Shown here piece by piece: positions 11,225-21,581 of a DNA stretch of 64,000 nucleotides. The first letter of the stretch is position 1; each line of letters starts with the position of its first letter. The DNA comes from Melastoma dodecandrum. Its lineage: Eukaryota; Streptophyta; Magnoliopsida; Myrtales; Melastomataceae. The DNA is taken from positions 682,001-746,000 of the forward strand of contig JARUPY010000387.1 of the NCBI GenBank assembly GCA_029817715.1, in the 5' to 3' direction. The notes below the pieces were generated by a model that did not search any database, was not told the origin of the DNA, and was given only the letters and a program-made list of their open reading frames with translations. The translations under genes and the position numbers were made by a program.

Positions 11225-12625
11225 TCGGTAAGTGTTTGCGAACAAACGCTATGCCACTCGACTTAGCGTTTATTTACAAACGCGATGTCAATTTTCAATT
11301 CGGTAAAGCGCGAACAAACGCTATACCATCTGGCTAAGCGCGAACAAACGCTATGCCGCTCGACTGAGCGTTTATTTACAAACGCGATGTCAATTTTCAA
11401 TTCGGTAAAGCGCGAACAAACGCTATGCCGCTCGACTGAGCGTTTATTTACAAACGCGATGTCAATTTTCAATTCGGTAAAGCGCGAACAAACGCTATAC
11501 CATCTGGCTAAGCGCGGACAAACGCTATGCCACTCGACTGAGCGTTTATTTACAAACGCAATGTCAATTTTCAATTCGGTAAAGCGCGAACAAATGCTAT
11601 ACCATCTGGCTAAGCGCGAACAAACGCTATGCCGCTCGACTGAGCGTTTATTTACAAACGCGATGTCAATTTTCAATTCGGTAAAGCGCGAACAAACGCT
11701 GTACCATCTGGCTAAGCGCGGACAAACGCTATGCCACTCGACTTAGCGTTTATCTACAAACGCAACGTCATTTCAAGTTGGTTAAGCATTTACTGACAAA
11801 TGCGACACCATTCGGTAAAGCGCTTACTAACAAGCGCGATACCTTCCAGTTGGTTAAACGTTTACTAACAAACGTTATACCACTTCCAGTCGGCTAAGCG
11901 TTTACTAACAAACACGACGCCATTCGGCTAAGCGTTTATTAATAAATGCGACGCCATTCGACTAAGCGTTTACCAACAAACGCTACGTCACATTCTATTT
12001 GGTAAAGCGCTTACTAACAAGCGGGATACCTTCCAGTCGGTTAAACGTTTATTAACAAACGTTATACCACTTCCAGTCGGCTAAGCGTTTACTGACAAAC
12101 GCAACGCCATTCGACTAAGCGTTTACTAACAAACGCTGTGTCACATTTTATTCGGTAAAGCGCTTACTAACAAGCGGGATACCTTCCAGTTGGTTAAACA
12201 TTTACTAACAAACATTATACCACTTCTAGTTCGGCTAAGTGTTTATTAACAAACGCGACGCCATTCGACCGAGCGTTTACTAACAAACGCAAAGCCACAT
12301 TCCTTTCGGTTAAGCGTTCGTACAAACGCGACACCACCTTCTTTACGGTTAAGCGTTCGTACAAACGCGACACCACCTTCTTTACGGTTAAGCGTTCGTA
12401 CAAACGCGACACCACATTTAATTCGGTTAAGCGTTCGTACAAACGCGACACCACCTTCATTTCGGTTAAGCGTTCGTACAAACGCGATACCATTTTCATT
12501 TCATTTCGATTAAGCGTTCATACAGACGCAATGCCTCTTTTCACCGGCTTTGGGTTATGCATTTTCTAACAAGTGCGACGCCATTTCTGGTCAAGCGTTT
12601 ATTAACAAACGCCATGCCCTAACAA
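11225..12625 (+). repeat. Array of small inverted repeats with co-varying arms (array 2)
   Basis: The same hairpin family as array 1 occurs here. The left part (11284-11760) is organised as higher-order units: the phrase gatgtcaattttcaattcgg recurs at spacings of about 102, 72, 102 and 102 bp and alternates hairpins with loops CGAACAAA and ATTTAC. The middle (11760-12300) has the ACTAAC-loop type. The right part (12300-12490) has five near-identical units of about 48 bp with gcgttcgtacaaacgc. The two arrays have the same order of sub-types but differ in unit number and homogenisation. Confidence 0.88.
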
Positions 12626-12688
12626 TCCTTTCCTAAAAATTGGGTTCTGAATAAATCTTTGTTCGAACGTTTTACCAAACCTTCTCAC

Positions 12689-12701
12689 AAAGAGGGGCAA
12701 C
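12689..12701 (+). other. Polypurine tract of element B
   Basis: aaagaggggcaac is identical to 2670-2682 and abuts the second LTR. Confidence 0.85.
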
Positions 12702-13959
12702 TGTCATAACCCAATTTTTTCTACAAAAATCACAAAAAATACTAAAAAAATTGAAAATCTTAAAAAATGATAGAAAATCTTCACAAAACACTAAAAAGTT
12801 GAAAATCTTCAAAAATCTTCCAAAATCAATAAAAGTCATCTAAAATCACCTAAAATCCCACAAAATCACAAAAAAATCAAAATAATAAAGCCACTAACTA
12901 TTCCCCATAAATAGCTAGACCTAGGAACACATAGAGATACACAGCGTGGGGAGAAGAGACAGAGAAACAAAAACATCGTTATCAAAGCGATCTCAGTTTA
13001 CCTCCCACAATGGTTTCAATTTGCTTCTCCAATCCATCGCAACTGATTCAGGGTAAATTCATTCCTTCACTTTCATTTTAATTCTTGATGAATCAGTTTG
13101 CTTTTAGTTTTCTTTTACGTCTCTGTAGAAAACGTGGGATCACAACATTCCTGGTTCAGCCGATGCCATGACCCTAGCAAGCTTCTCCCGGCGATCCCTA
13201 ACTCCGACGACGTTCCCTGGCTGTTCTCACCAACATCAGCCAGCCGAGGAATCGACAGTTCCTCCGCACGACAGTGGAAAGTCCTCCTCGTCGTCGTCAC
13301 CAGCCAGCCATCCTCATCGCCGTCGCCGACCAGCCCTCCTTGTCTCTGCCGTCGTCGACCAGCCCTTCCTTGTTGTCACAGTCTCTGCCCTCGTCGATCA
13401 CGTCCTCACCGCTGTCGTCGCCGGCCAGCCCATCATTGTCGCCCTCGGCAAGGTCGTCCGCATCGCCGTCCTCCAGCCACCCGACCCCAGACGTTCTTCC
13501 TGGGTCGAAGTTTCGCTCTGCCGCGCCCGTGCCCTTGCCAAGCTCGTCACCCGGCGCTACTCAATCCGACAGTAGCAAATCACGTCCAGTAGCGGTGGGG
13601 CGATGCTTTCTTCACCGAGCCCCCCCTAACTTTGTCTTCGCTAACCAGAGTTCGACAACGAAGACAGCGAAAACCTTCTTCAATTTCCAGCCGCAACACT
13701 CGTCTCCCCTGCCCCAGCACCAGACGATGTTTGCCGAGTCGCCCGAGGAAACCGTCCAACCTCCTCAACCTCGGGTGTTCCCACTTTTCCAGCCGATATT
13801 CCGCAACAAGGGATGCCGGATATGATTCCCAGCAGCTCCAAGTCTTGCATCGACCAACGACTCCCTCCGGTCCTGGCTTCCTGGAACCCACGGCAAAGGT
13901 CCCGATCCAGCTGGCCCGGGCCCCAGGCTCGGAGACCTTGGCTTCGTGACCGCATCCCC

Positions 13960-14345
13960 AGTCATGTGCTGCTTACGCCTCCCTCGGCGACTTCTCCTCC
14001 GCTCTCTCCGATGCCCAGAAGACCCTCGGCCTCAAGGATTACTCCGCCGCCTTCGCCTGGGACCACAGCGCCCTCGCCGATCCCGTCCTCAATACCACTC
14101 CCAACGCCGCCTCCTATCCTGGCCCTATCACCTTCAGCATATGGCCGCCTTCGCAGCGTACGCGGGACGCCGTCATAGCGCGCCTGGTAGGGACGCTTTC
14201 CACGCCCTCCGTGCTCTCGAAGCGTTACGGCACCCTTCCCCAGGATGAGGCCTCGGAATCCGCCCACGCCATCGAGGAGGAGGCTTTCAATGCCGCCGGG
14301 GGAGCGTCCACAGCCGCCTCCCAATCGTGGTGCTTCAGCCTATTT
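13960..14345 (+). pseudogene. Captured WPP-domain (MAF1/WPP-like) fragment within LTR 2
   Basis: One plus-strand frame reads TFSIWPPSQRTRDAVIARLV, then LSTPSVLSKRYGTLPQDEAS, then AHAIEEEAFNAAGG. This is the WPP domain of nuclear-envelope MFP1-attachment-factor-like proteins (MAF1, WPP1-3), including the naming Trp-Pro-Pro. Immediately before it, AAYASLGDFSSALSDAQKTL looks like a TPR helix pair of a different protein, so the insert may itself be a fusion of two host pieces. There is no start codon in frame and no complete gene. LTR 1 has no counterpart. Confidence 0.8.
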
Positions 14346-14371
14346 GAACCCTCGCAGCCGTCTCCCATCGG

Positions 14372-14822
14372 GTAACACGCCCTTTCCCCCCTTTCTGTGC
14401 GATCAACGGTTTTCAATTTTTAACTGTCTTTATTTATTATTATTTATTATTTGTTTAATTGCATTTACGTTGTTGCGTGCCTTGCGTGCGAAGATTTTTG
14501 CAATTGAAAAAAAAAATCTCTTTTCGTTGCTTTTGGGGCGCATTCCATTCTGGTTATGCTTTATTAATCATTTTAATTGTTTCTTCCATACTTTTAAAAT
14601 TTATTTTCTTAAAAAATGTTTTCAACCTCTTTTTAATTTATTTCTTCTCAATTGACTTATAACATACTGTGGTTTTAATCGTTACCGTCGATAATTATAG
14701 TTGCATGCATGAGGTTTATTGTAAGTTCTCTTTCATCAAAATAACTCCTACAATGTTATAATTAATCCCATTTTTAACCCATTTTCGAACAGTTTACTTC
14801 GTTTATTCGGTATTTGTGTAGG
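14372..14822 (+). other. AT-rich intron-like segment present only in LTR 2
   Basis: After the GC-rich WPP insert the sequence turns abruptly T-rich, beginning gtaacacgcc and ending tatttgtgtag before the region shared with LTR 1. LTR 1 passes directly from its own GC-rich insert to the shared region. The GT start, U-rich body and AG end fit an unspliced plant intron carried along with the captured gene, but the exon match on the right side is not evident. Confidence 0.35.
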
Positions 14823-15494
14823 TATATCGGGGACGTGCCTTGCGGACAACCAATGCACGTACCCCATTCAACGTATTCAAGAAAACGTAGTATTCGAGGG
14901 ATTATTTGGATTCTCGAAGATCAAGACCCTCTGAAGATGGCTTCGCACTCACCAATGTTACAGCATCAGCGGCTCGCCAGGTTCTCTGTCAACCTATTCT
15001 AAAAACAGCACCGTGAGGTACAAACGCTAACGGGGCGTTATACAGAGAGCGAGGAATGGTACAACATCCGGTTCTCCCTTGAATTTATTTTTGGCTTAGA
15101 AATTGTTAAGGGCATTAATAAATCTATGTTGCTTGCATTTTTGCCCGAAAGTTCAATTTTTAGGAAGAAATATTTTCATAAAAATGATTCACGTAGACAT
15201 TTTAAGCATTATTGAGCTCGAGATCAATTTTTATATATCAAACAACTTCTTTTTCTAAAACCGAGCTCAAATAAATCGGACATTGGAAACACACGATAAA
15301 AGCCTCCCTTTTCTTTTGATGCATGCGATTTAGTAATCCCTAATTCCCGAACCATAACGAATCTCTACAGTTTTTCTAACTTGAACTTAAAATAAGTTAG
15401 TGGCGACTCCTTTACATTTTCAAAATTCGAAGCCTTATCTTCAAGGGAGGATATCCATTTTAGATGGAACCGGAAACGGGATCCACCCGCGACA

Positions 15495-15779
15495 TTCATG
15501 AACTTGAGCTTCCCGCCTATGATGATTTTGGAGCCATAAGAATGCCATAACATTCAATGAAGGCTTGGTGCTAGTCTGTAAGGCACTACACTTACCATCG
15601 ACGAGGTTGGTCTGCTTGATGCTGCCGGCACCGCCATCGCCCTCGAGGAACTCGACGCTCTTGATGCCACCGGGGACGGCCTTGGGGATGAAGACGTGGG
15701 ATTCGGTGACAAGGGCCTTGAAGAGCCTGGCGGGGGAGACGGTGGAGGTGAACTCCTCGGTGTAGGGAGTCACTGCCAT
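15495..15779 (-). pseudogene. PR-10/Bet v 1 gene truncated by LTR insertion
   Basis: Exon 1 (15596-15779) encodes the first 61 residues (MAVTPYTEEF...), with the family P-loop GDGGAGSIK. A 79-bp GT-AG intron (15517-15595) interrupts a Gly codon, the conserved position of the PR-10 intron. Exon 2 keeps only 22 nt (GGKLKFM) before the LTR begins at 15494. The remaining ~277 nt of coding sequence must lie beyond the left end of the retroelement array. A TATAAATA box for this strand is at 15896-15903. The sequence is nearly identical to the intact copy at 16310, intron included, so the duplication is recent and the break more recent still. Transcription could still start here, but would read into the LTR. 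Confidence 0.92.
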
Positions 15780-15895
15780 TTGTCTTTGTGAATGTGTGAG
15801 AAGTTGATGAAGCTTTGGGAAGGTGAAAGTGTTATGAAGATTAGTTGAAGGTTGTTTGAGTTTCGGGATGGGAGAGAAGGCAGAAAGCATTCCTC

Positions 15896-15903
15896 TATTT
15901 ATA
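15896..15903 (-). promoter_or_regulatory. TATA box of the truncated PR-10 gene
   Basis: TATAAATA on the minus strand lies about 117 bp before the start codon, in the ~530-bp interval shared with the divergent PR-10 gene. Confidence 0.6.
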
Positions 15904-16195
15904 AGGAGGGGGTGGGTGGACAGCTTTGAATGTTCAGAGCACCCCTTCAAGGACTCACATCGGGGAACCTTCTCTAGAATTGTCTGATTAGGAAGAAAGG
16001 GAAGTTTCCCGTTATTAAACCATTTCCATGTCACAGGTTGATTCATCGGACGACACATCAATTCTTCGCGATCTGTCTGACATGGATGTGTAGAAGAAGG
16101 AAGAGTGGGGTCGGCGGGCTTTGAGTTGCCATCCATGAATGGATTCCTTCTGACCATTCAAAGTTGATTGGCTACTACAATCCGTACTTACGTAA

Positions 16196-16203
16196 TATAA
16201 ATA
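16196..16203 (+). promoter_or_regulatory. TATA box of the intact PR-10 gene
   Basis: TATAAATA lies about 107 bp before the start codon at 16310, mirroring the box of the divergent copy. Confidence 0.6.
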
Positions 16204-16309
16204 CGTGTTCGGAAGGCCTCCATCCTCCATCACAAAATCACACTATCCAACCTTAACAAAGCCATCTCTTTCACCCACTTTCCCTCTTCCTTCTCGACCT
16301 ACAAACAAA

Positions 16310-16871
16310 ATGGCAGTGACCAGCTACACCGAGGAGTTCACCTCCACCGTCTCCCCCGCCAGGCTCTTCAAAGCCCTTGTCACCGACTCCCATGTCTTCA
16401 TCCCCAAGGCCGTCCCCGGTGGCATCAAGAGCGTCGAGTTCCTCGAGGGCGATGGCGGTGCCGGCAGCATCAAGCAGACCAACCTCGTCGATGGTAAGTG
16501 TAGTGCCTTACAGACTGGCACCAAACCTTCATTGAATGTTGTGGCATTCTTATGGCTCCAAAATCATCATAGGCGGGAAGCTCAAGTTCATGAAGCACAG
16601 GATTGACGTGGTCGACGTCGAGAACCTGTACACCAAGTACACCCTCATCGGATGCGACATCGAATTCGAGAAGGTCGAGTCCGTCGTCTCCGAGATCAAG
16701 TTCGAGGCCGCTCCCGGTGGAGGATGCGTGTGCAAGATGACGAGCGAGTACCATGTGAAGGCAGGGTACGAGCTGAAGGTGGAGGAGGTGAAGGAGGGGA
16801 AGCTGAGGGCCAGCGGACTGTTCAAGGCTGTCGAGGAGTACCTCGTTGCCCACCCTGAAGAGTGCTCTTAA
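16310..16871 (+). CDS. PR-10 / Bet v 1-like protein, intact
   Basis: Two exons (16310-16493, 16573-16871) joined at the conserved in-codon intron position give 160 residues, the usual PR-10 length. The Gly-rich P-loop EGDGGAGSIK (residues 46-55) and the C-terminal amphipathic helix (SGLFKAVEEYLVAHPEE) are present. The family folds into a beta-barrel with a large cavity that binds flavonoids, cytokinins or other small hydrophobic ligands. Members are cytosolic and often induced by pathogens or drought, and this copy has no signal peptide. It is the right-hand arm of an inverted duplication with the gene at 15495-15779. Ligand and expression cannot be read from the sequence. Confidence 0.95.
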
Positions 16872-17394
16872 ATCAACCAAAATTCTTCATATATTGTCGT
16901 GGCTTTCGATTTCGAAGTGTTTTGCTTTCGTTAGCTTGTCCAGGGAGGGTGTGTTGTGAGAACACAGGGAGAGAATTGATTTGTTGGTGATGAGATGATT
17001 AAAGATGAAGTGTAAGAAGAATAAGGGAGTTCCCAGAAGAAGATGAAATAAAAGCTGATGAAAATTGGTGTCCATGGTTTAATTATTAGAAACTAATACA
17101 TGAGTTGGTTCAGACCAGTAACTAATACTTTCAACTGTCAAAGTAGGAACATCCTTCTCTTCCCCAACTTATAGCTCAAGCTTAAGCTTGGGTGATTGAG
17201 ACATAATCTCCCCCCCCCCCCCCCCAGCGAAAGGAAACAAATATGAAATGATGAATAAGTCAATAGCGAGAATAGATGGGAGGACTAAAGCAGGGGCTTG
17301 GTGTCCGACCGACTCTCTGCATCACCATTTCTGAAATTTTAACAACACCTTCATCCACTCTTATTTGATCCGATGTCAAACCATCTGATTACAA

Positions 17395-17580
17395 AGTCAC
17401 TCAGTCAATCTCCTTCTCAAGCAACCACCTCGACCACGTCCATCCCCTACTTCACGTACTCGAGCTTCTCGCCTATGATCATTTTGGTTCCGATAATAAC
17501 ATCGTTCATCAGGGACTACTCTTACCATCATCATCCAGGTTGGTCTGGTCGATGCGGCCAGACGACGCCATATCACCGGG
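17395..17580 (-). pseudogene. Decayed PR-10 relic
   Basis: On the minus strand GRIDQTNLDDDGK matches the exon-1 end GSIKQTNLVDG of the neighbouring genes. About 70 bp later GEKLEYVK, a stop, then GMDVVEVV matches the exon-2 start GGKLKFMKHRIDVVDVE. The sequence ataggcgagaagctcgag corresponds to the acceptor region of the intact genes. The rest of both exons is gone. It shows that the cluster once had at least four members, in alternating orientation. Confidence 0.75.
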
Positions 17581-18430
17581 ATGGACGGACTCTCCCACCT
17601 CTCTTTAACTTAGTATCGGGTGCCCCAAGCCCAAGCTTATCGTGGTGGTTGGGCCCTATAAAATTAAGATAGTATGACGTCACAGAGTCTTTTGTCGTGT
17701 AATAGAAGTTGGGGGTTGGGATTCATCTTTCATCGTCATCGTCATCATCATGGGGATCATCATCTCTGTCAAGAAAGGAAGGTCGTGGGGAAATTTCATA
17801 AAAGTCAAAAATACCCAAATAACCTTCTAGAAGAAGCGCCCTCACGGGAACAAATGAAACGTGATGCTTCAAAAAGGCGACGAGGGCTAGAGAGGACGGT
17901 GGGAATGAGAATGAGAATGGGAATGAAATCTGAGGAGGCATGTTGGTGATTGGATAAGTCTGAAAAATTTTAAAAAATATTTTAGGTAGTATCTTAAAAT
18001 ATATTTTAAAAATTCTATAAGAGATATATTTGAGATTTTGTTGAGATTTTATTTAATTTTTTTAAATTATTTTTATCTTTATAAATAAGGCCTGTCCTAG
18101 TATCTGACGCTTTACTTCAGAGTTTGTTCAATTTGGTTCTTACACCGGAAACAGTCCAAGTTGTGGTGCTGAGACTTCTCTCTACTCTGAGAAAAAATTT
18201 GGGTGGGGGGGATTCAATTCGAGCGTGCCAGAATTGAACGCTCTCTCCCTTTTTTTTTACAGGAATAAAGAAGAAAAGCTTCATCCTGAGGTCTCTCTCC
18301 CTCTCTCTATATTGACTTAAAAAGAATTATCCTTCCTTCCTTCAAAGCACACCTCGGAGTTCTTAAGGAAACGATAGATATATCGAAAAGGAAAGTCGGG
18401 TCGGAGAAGGAAAAAGGAATCCGAGGAAGG
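17581..18430. other. PR-10 cluster spacer
   Basis: No gene is seen. The segment is AT-rich around 17950-18080 and contains a TATAAATA at 18080-18087, which could serve the PR-10 gene at 18431 with a long leader. CT-rich and homopolymer stretches lie just before that gene. The preceding spacer, 16872-17394, contains a 15-20 nt C run near 17211 and nothing coding. Confidence 0.4.
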
Positions 18431-19025
18431 ATGGCGGTGACGACTTACGCGGAGGAGTTCGTGTCCCCGGTGGCCCCGTCCAGGATGTTCAAGGCCTTGG
18501 TCCTCGACTCCCACAACGTCATCCCCAAGGTCGTCCCCCGCGGGATCAAGAGCGTCGTCTTCCTTGAAGGGGACGGCGGCGTCGGCAGCATCAAGCAGAC
18601 CAACTTCGCCGACGGTTAGTATTCCCTCCCCCCCCCCCCACACACACCCCATACACATCCCCACGAGGCTCCGGCCCTACGCTCTCGTGATATCCCTTCC
18701 CCCCTCCTCTTCTTCTTCTTCTGCAGGGGGGAAGATCAAGTACATGAGGCACAGGATGGACGCCCTGGACGTGGACAAGTTCTACTGCAAGTACACGCTG
18801 ATCGGGAGCGACGTCAAGTTCGACAAGGTGGAGTACGTGGTCTACGAGGTGAGGTTCGAGGCGAGGGCGGACGGGGGCTGCGTCTGCAGGATGACGAGTG
18901 AGTACCACGGCAAGGCAGGGGAGGAGCTCAAGCTGGAGCACATCAAGCAAGGGAAGCAGAAGGCGAGCGGGCTGTTCAAGGCCATCGAGCAGTACCTCGT
19001 CGCTAACCCCGATGTCTGCGCTTAA
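18431..19025 (+). CDS. PR-10 / Bet v 1-like protein, second intact paralogue
   Basis: Exons 18431-18614 and 18727-19025 give 160 residues (MAVTTYAEEF...), with the intron at the same codon as its neighbour. The P-loop reads EGDGGVGSIK, and the C-terminal helix SGLFKAIEQYLVANPD is present. It is clearly more diverged from the 16310 copy than the two inverted copies are from each other, so it is the older duplicate. The coding sequence is strongly GC-biased at third positions. The family binds small hydrophobic ligands in the cytosol; the specific role is unknown. Confidence 0.95.
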
Positions 19026-20799
19026 AACCCCACCTCTCGAATCCGATGCAGGCCGAATTAATTTCAGATGGCCGGAGTTTGTTCAGAAGTCAAGACTTCC
19101 TTCCCTTCCTTCCTTCTTCTTTGTAATTGGAGTAGTAAATTTGGGTTGGTGGCGCCGGCTGCAAGACAAAATACTCAAAATGATGAAAGGAAAAAAGGTT
19201 GTCCGATTTTCCTCATCAATCTAGAAGATCGAACTTGTCCGAGCTGTCTGTCCCACCCCAACTCAACTCACCTTCCAAAGCCAAACTACAATAACTGAAA
19301 CTCCAAGCTTCCTTCTATTTCCCGTGCCTAACTCGACCGAAATCAGCTCTACCACATTCTTGCGTTGGATAACATTAAAGGAACCGAACAATTCTGTTGT
19401 CGTTGGCTTTGATCGCTAATACAGCTGGGCAGGACGTAATTGCTGTCATAGCGCAACCCCTCGTTGCGGTGGGAATGTGAACATGTTCCACTATTTGTCC
19501 TAGGCATACTATGAAGATGACCCAAATCAATATACTCCCAGATTCGACTCGACCGAGGCAATCGATCGCGCTCAAGCTCCCTGAGCTAGAGAACAGGCCT
19601 CATGGGTTTCCGATTTGTGTTTGCCGCGTTTCAAATCAATGGGCTTACGAAGCCATCGGGGTCCAATATTTACAGCTTTTATCGGCCCGGCCCAATTAAA
19701 GATGGGCCGCCGTGGCAAAACTTACATTACCGAGCCTTAAAAAGAAAAGAACATACATAAAACTATTTTGTATAATTATATATACAAAGAATCTGGAGTG
19801 GCAAAAAAAAAAACAAAGGATTGACGTGGGTTATAAAAAAGAGGGTTGATGTTCATGAAAATTCGTCAGTTTCATAGTAATTACAGAGAGAATCTGATGA
19901 AATAAAAGAGGCCATACACTGGAGATTGTTGCATCATTTTGATCCTAGTAATCTTATCCCGTTTGATAAAAGCCCTCTCTCCTTGCTCTACTATCCATCA
20001 TTACACGTGGTGACAAATATGTAAGTTATGTCCACGTACAACTACTACTTGTTGCTGCTGTCCGAAGGGATTGACACCAACCCCAACAGTTTTAACACTT
20101 TTTCCATTGCAGAAACTACAAAGTGGGATTGTTGATGATTAAACAATGGCCGTGACTGAGCCCCACCCGTGTGAACTTAATTTTAACGGGTGGGATGATT
20201 TAGTCTTAGTTTAGACCGACTAATGGCCGACTATGTGTTAGGGTCGTGGTGCCCCCCCCCCCCCCCCCCATGTTGGACTACTAAACCACGTTCCTTTTAC
20301 TACCATAACTCTTTTCTGACTCATCATGGATCGAGAGAGCTAACACGTGCAGAAAGGGTGGTGGGTGTGTGTGTGTGTGTTCGTTCGTCCGTTCATTCAT
20401 CACCCAGGAGGAAGTGTAGAGAACAAGCAGAGGTGAATGGACGATATGGGCCGACAAAATTGGGCCTACCTATTTGCAATCTGTTTGGCCCACAAACTAC
20501 TCCCTTATTCTAATGGGCCCATATTTTTACTACATGCTAATGAATAATAATAATACATACTTTCCTAATTCCTCTCAGATTTTCAAGGAATAGAATGAAA
20601 TATTTGCTTAGTTTCGGTTACAAATCAAAATTTTGATTCGGTCAGAATAGAAGAGGAACTTACAATTACAACATCAAAGACATTTTCATAGCCCATACAA
20701 AAGAACAAACAACAAAACAAATCGACCACCCATTCCCCCCCCCCCCAACCGAATAAACCAAATATTATTAATATTTCCCATTATGCCCCCCCGAGTGAT
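19026..20799. other. Intergenic, no gene recognised
   Basis: The first ~150 bp are presumably the 3' UTR of the PR-10 gene. Short GGCCCA/TGGGCC-type motifs appear near 19625-19710 and 20450-20520. C homopolymers occur near 20252-20269 and 20736-20748. The reading frames here are short and unconvincing. Confidence 0.5.
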
Positions 20800-21436
20800 T
20801 CATCCGTAGACAGAGCCGTAAGATAAGGCCATGAGCAGCATCGCCGCTTGCTGCTCCTCCTCCCCGATCTTCTTCCTCGGCCGCCTCGACCTCGGCATCG
20901 CCACGTGCTTCCCGATTGCCAGTATCTTCCTCTTCAAGGACTCCTCCAGCTCCACGCTGCTGCTACTACTACGGCCGCCGCTGCCGCTGCCACCACTCGG
21001 ATCACTACTCCTCTTGACTTTCTTCTCCTCCAGCCCTAGGATCGCCCTCTTCTTCCTGCTCCGGATCCCGCAGGCATTGCACAGGGACTGCAACGGCACC
21101 CGGCCGATCAGGACTTATTCTGATACAAACAGCTGGGGAACCGAACAGGACGGGATCACGAGTATTAGTTACAAATACCTTGGGTCCGGCGGGGCCACTC
21201 CGCCAGAGGGGGGTCTTGGAGGTACCGCAATCGGCGCAGGTCTTCTTGTTGTCGGCGGTGGTAGGATCAGGAGCGGTAGCGGGGGCGTGGCTCTCCTCGG
21301 AAGAGGATCCACCAGGGGACTCCCAACCCTAATCAAAAGGATCGGAGGAAACAGAATCAGCAGAGCGGATCGTGATGAGCAGTGGATCACAAGGGGGGGA
21401 GATGGATCAATGACTCACGCAGTCGATCAGATCCAT
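20800..21436 (-). CDS. B-type GATA zinc-finger transcription factor (GATA15/16/17-like)
   Basis: Three exons are inferred: 21419-21436 (MDLIDC), 21179-21328 and 20800-21087, all with phase-0 junctions, giving 151 residues. The zinc finger spans the second intron: CADCGTSKTPLWRSGPAGPK then SLCNACGIRSRKKR, a C-x2-C-x18-C-x2-C finger of class B. The C-terminus LLMALSYGSVYG is the diagnostic tail of the GATA15/16/17 subgroup, with a Ser/Gly-rich linker between. The protein should be nuclear and bind (A/T)GATA(A/G). The 18-nt first coding exon is unusually small and is the least certain part. Its leader contains a T run followed by about 30 G (21577-21620). Confidence 0.88.
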
Positions 21437-21581
21437 CAAAGGATCGAGGGGAGGAGGTGGAGGAGGAGGGAGAGAAACCACCAGGCAGGGATGGGGATCC
21501 AGGTCGAGGGGATGAGTAAGACAGTAGTAGGAAGGGATTGAGAGTGTCTGGGAGGAGGAAGGCGGGAGAAGACAAGTTTTT

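Larger units (their letters stand above)
5058..12701 (+). mobile_element. Internal region of a non-autonomous Ogre/Tat-like LTR element (element B)
   Basis: This 7.6-kb interval runs from the PBS to the PPT at 12689-12701. The first ~800 bp are an untranslated leader containing the conserved-looking phrases cctaaaacccagggacacc and gacgggtattggccg. There follows about 3.2 kb of antisense host-gene fragments (5960-9115). From about 9440 element sequence resumes, with three repeats of the phrase actggggcaa...aaccagtaaag...agtatcgttc (9480-9760). The segment 10258-12701 repeats bases 1-2682. No RT, RNase H, integrase, protease or gag motif is present, so the copy could only move with proteins supplied in trans. 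Whether the host fragments were acquired in a retrotransposition cycle or inserted later is not shown. Confidence 0.8.
12702..15494 (+). mobile_element. LTR 2, the 3' LTR of element B
   Basis: The 2793-bp LTR starts TGTCATAACCCAATTTT and ends GATCCACCCGCGACA. Its last ~670 bp (from cgtgccttgcggacaacc, 14836) align well with 4406-5057 of LTR 1. The phrase caatttccagccgcaacactcg and its surroundings (13680-13795) align with 3230-3335. Outside these blocks the two LTRs differ by large unrelated inserts. The right end falls inside exon 2 of a PR-10 gene. The five bases that follow (TTCAT) are the expected target-site copy, to be matched at the far, out-of-window end of the array. Confidence 0.88.

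Noticed and set aside
11263..11746. Repetitive proteins on both strands (153 and 137 residues)
   Set aside because: They exist only because repeat units are multiples of three; no homologue, promoter or conserved start.
13168..13575. Pro/Ser/Arg-rich ORFs in LTR 2 in several frames
   Set aside because: They derive from a gtcgccgaccag-type short repeat, open by composition on overlapping frames.
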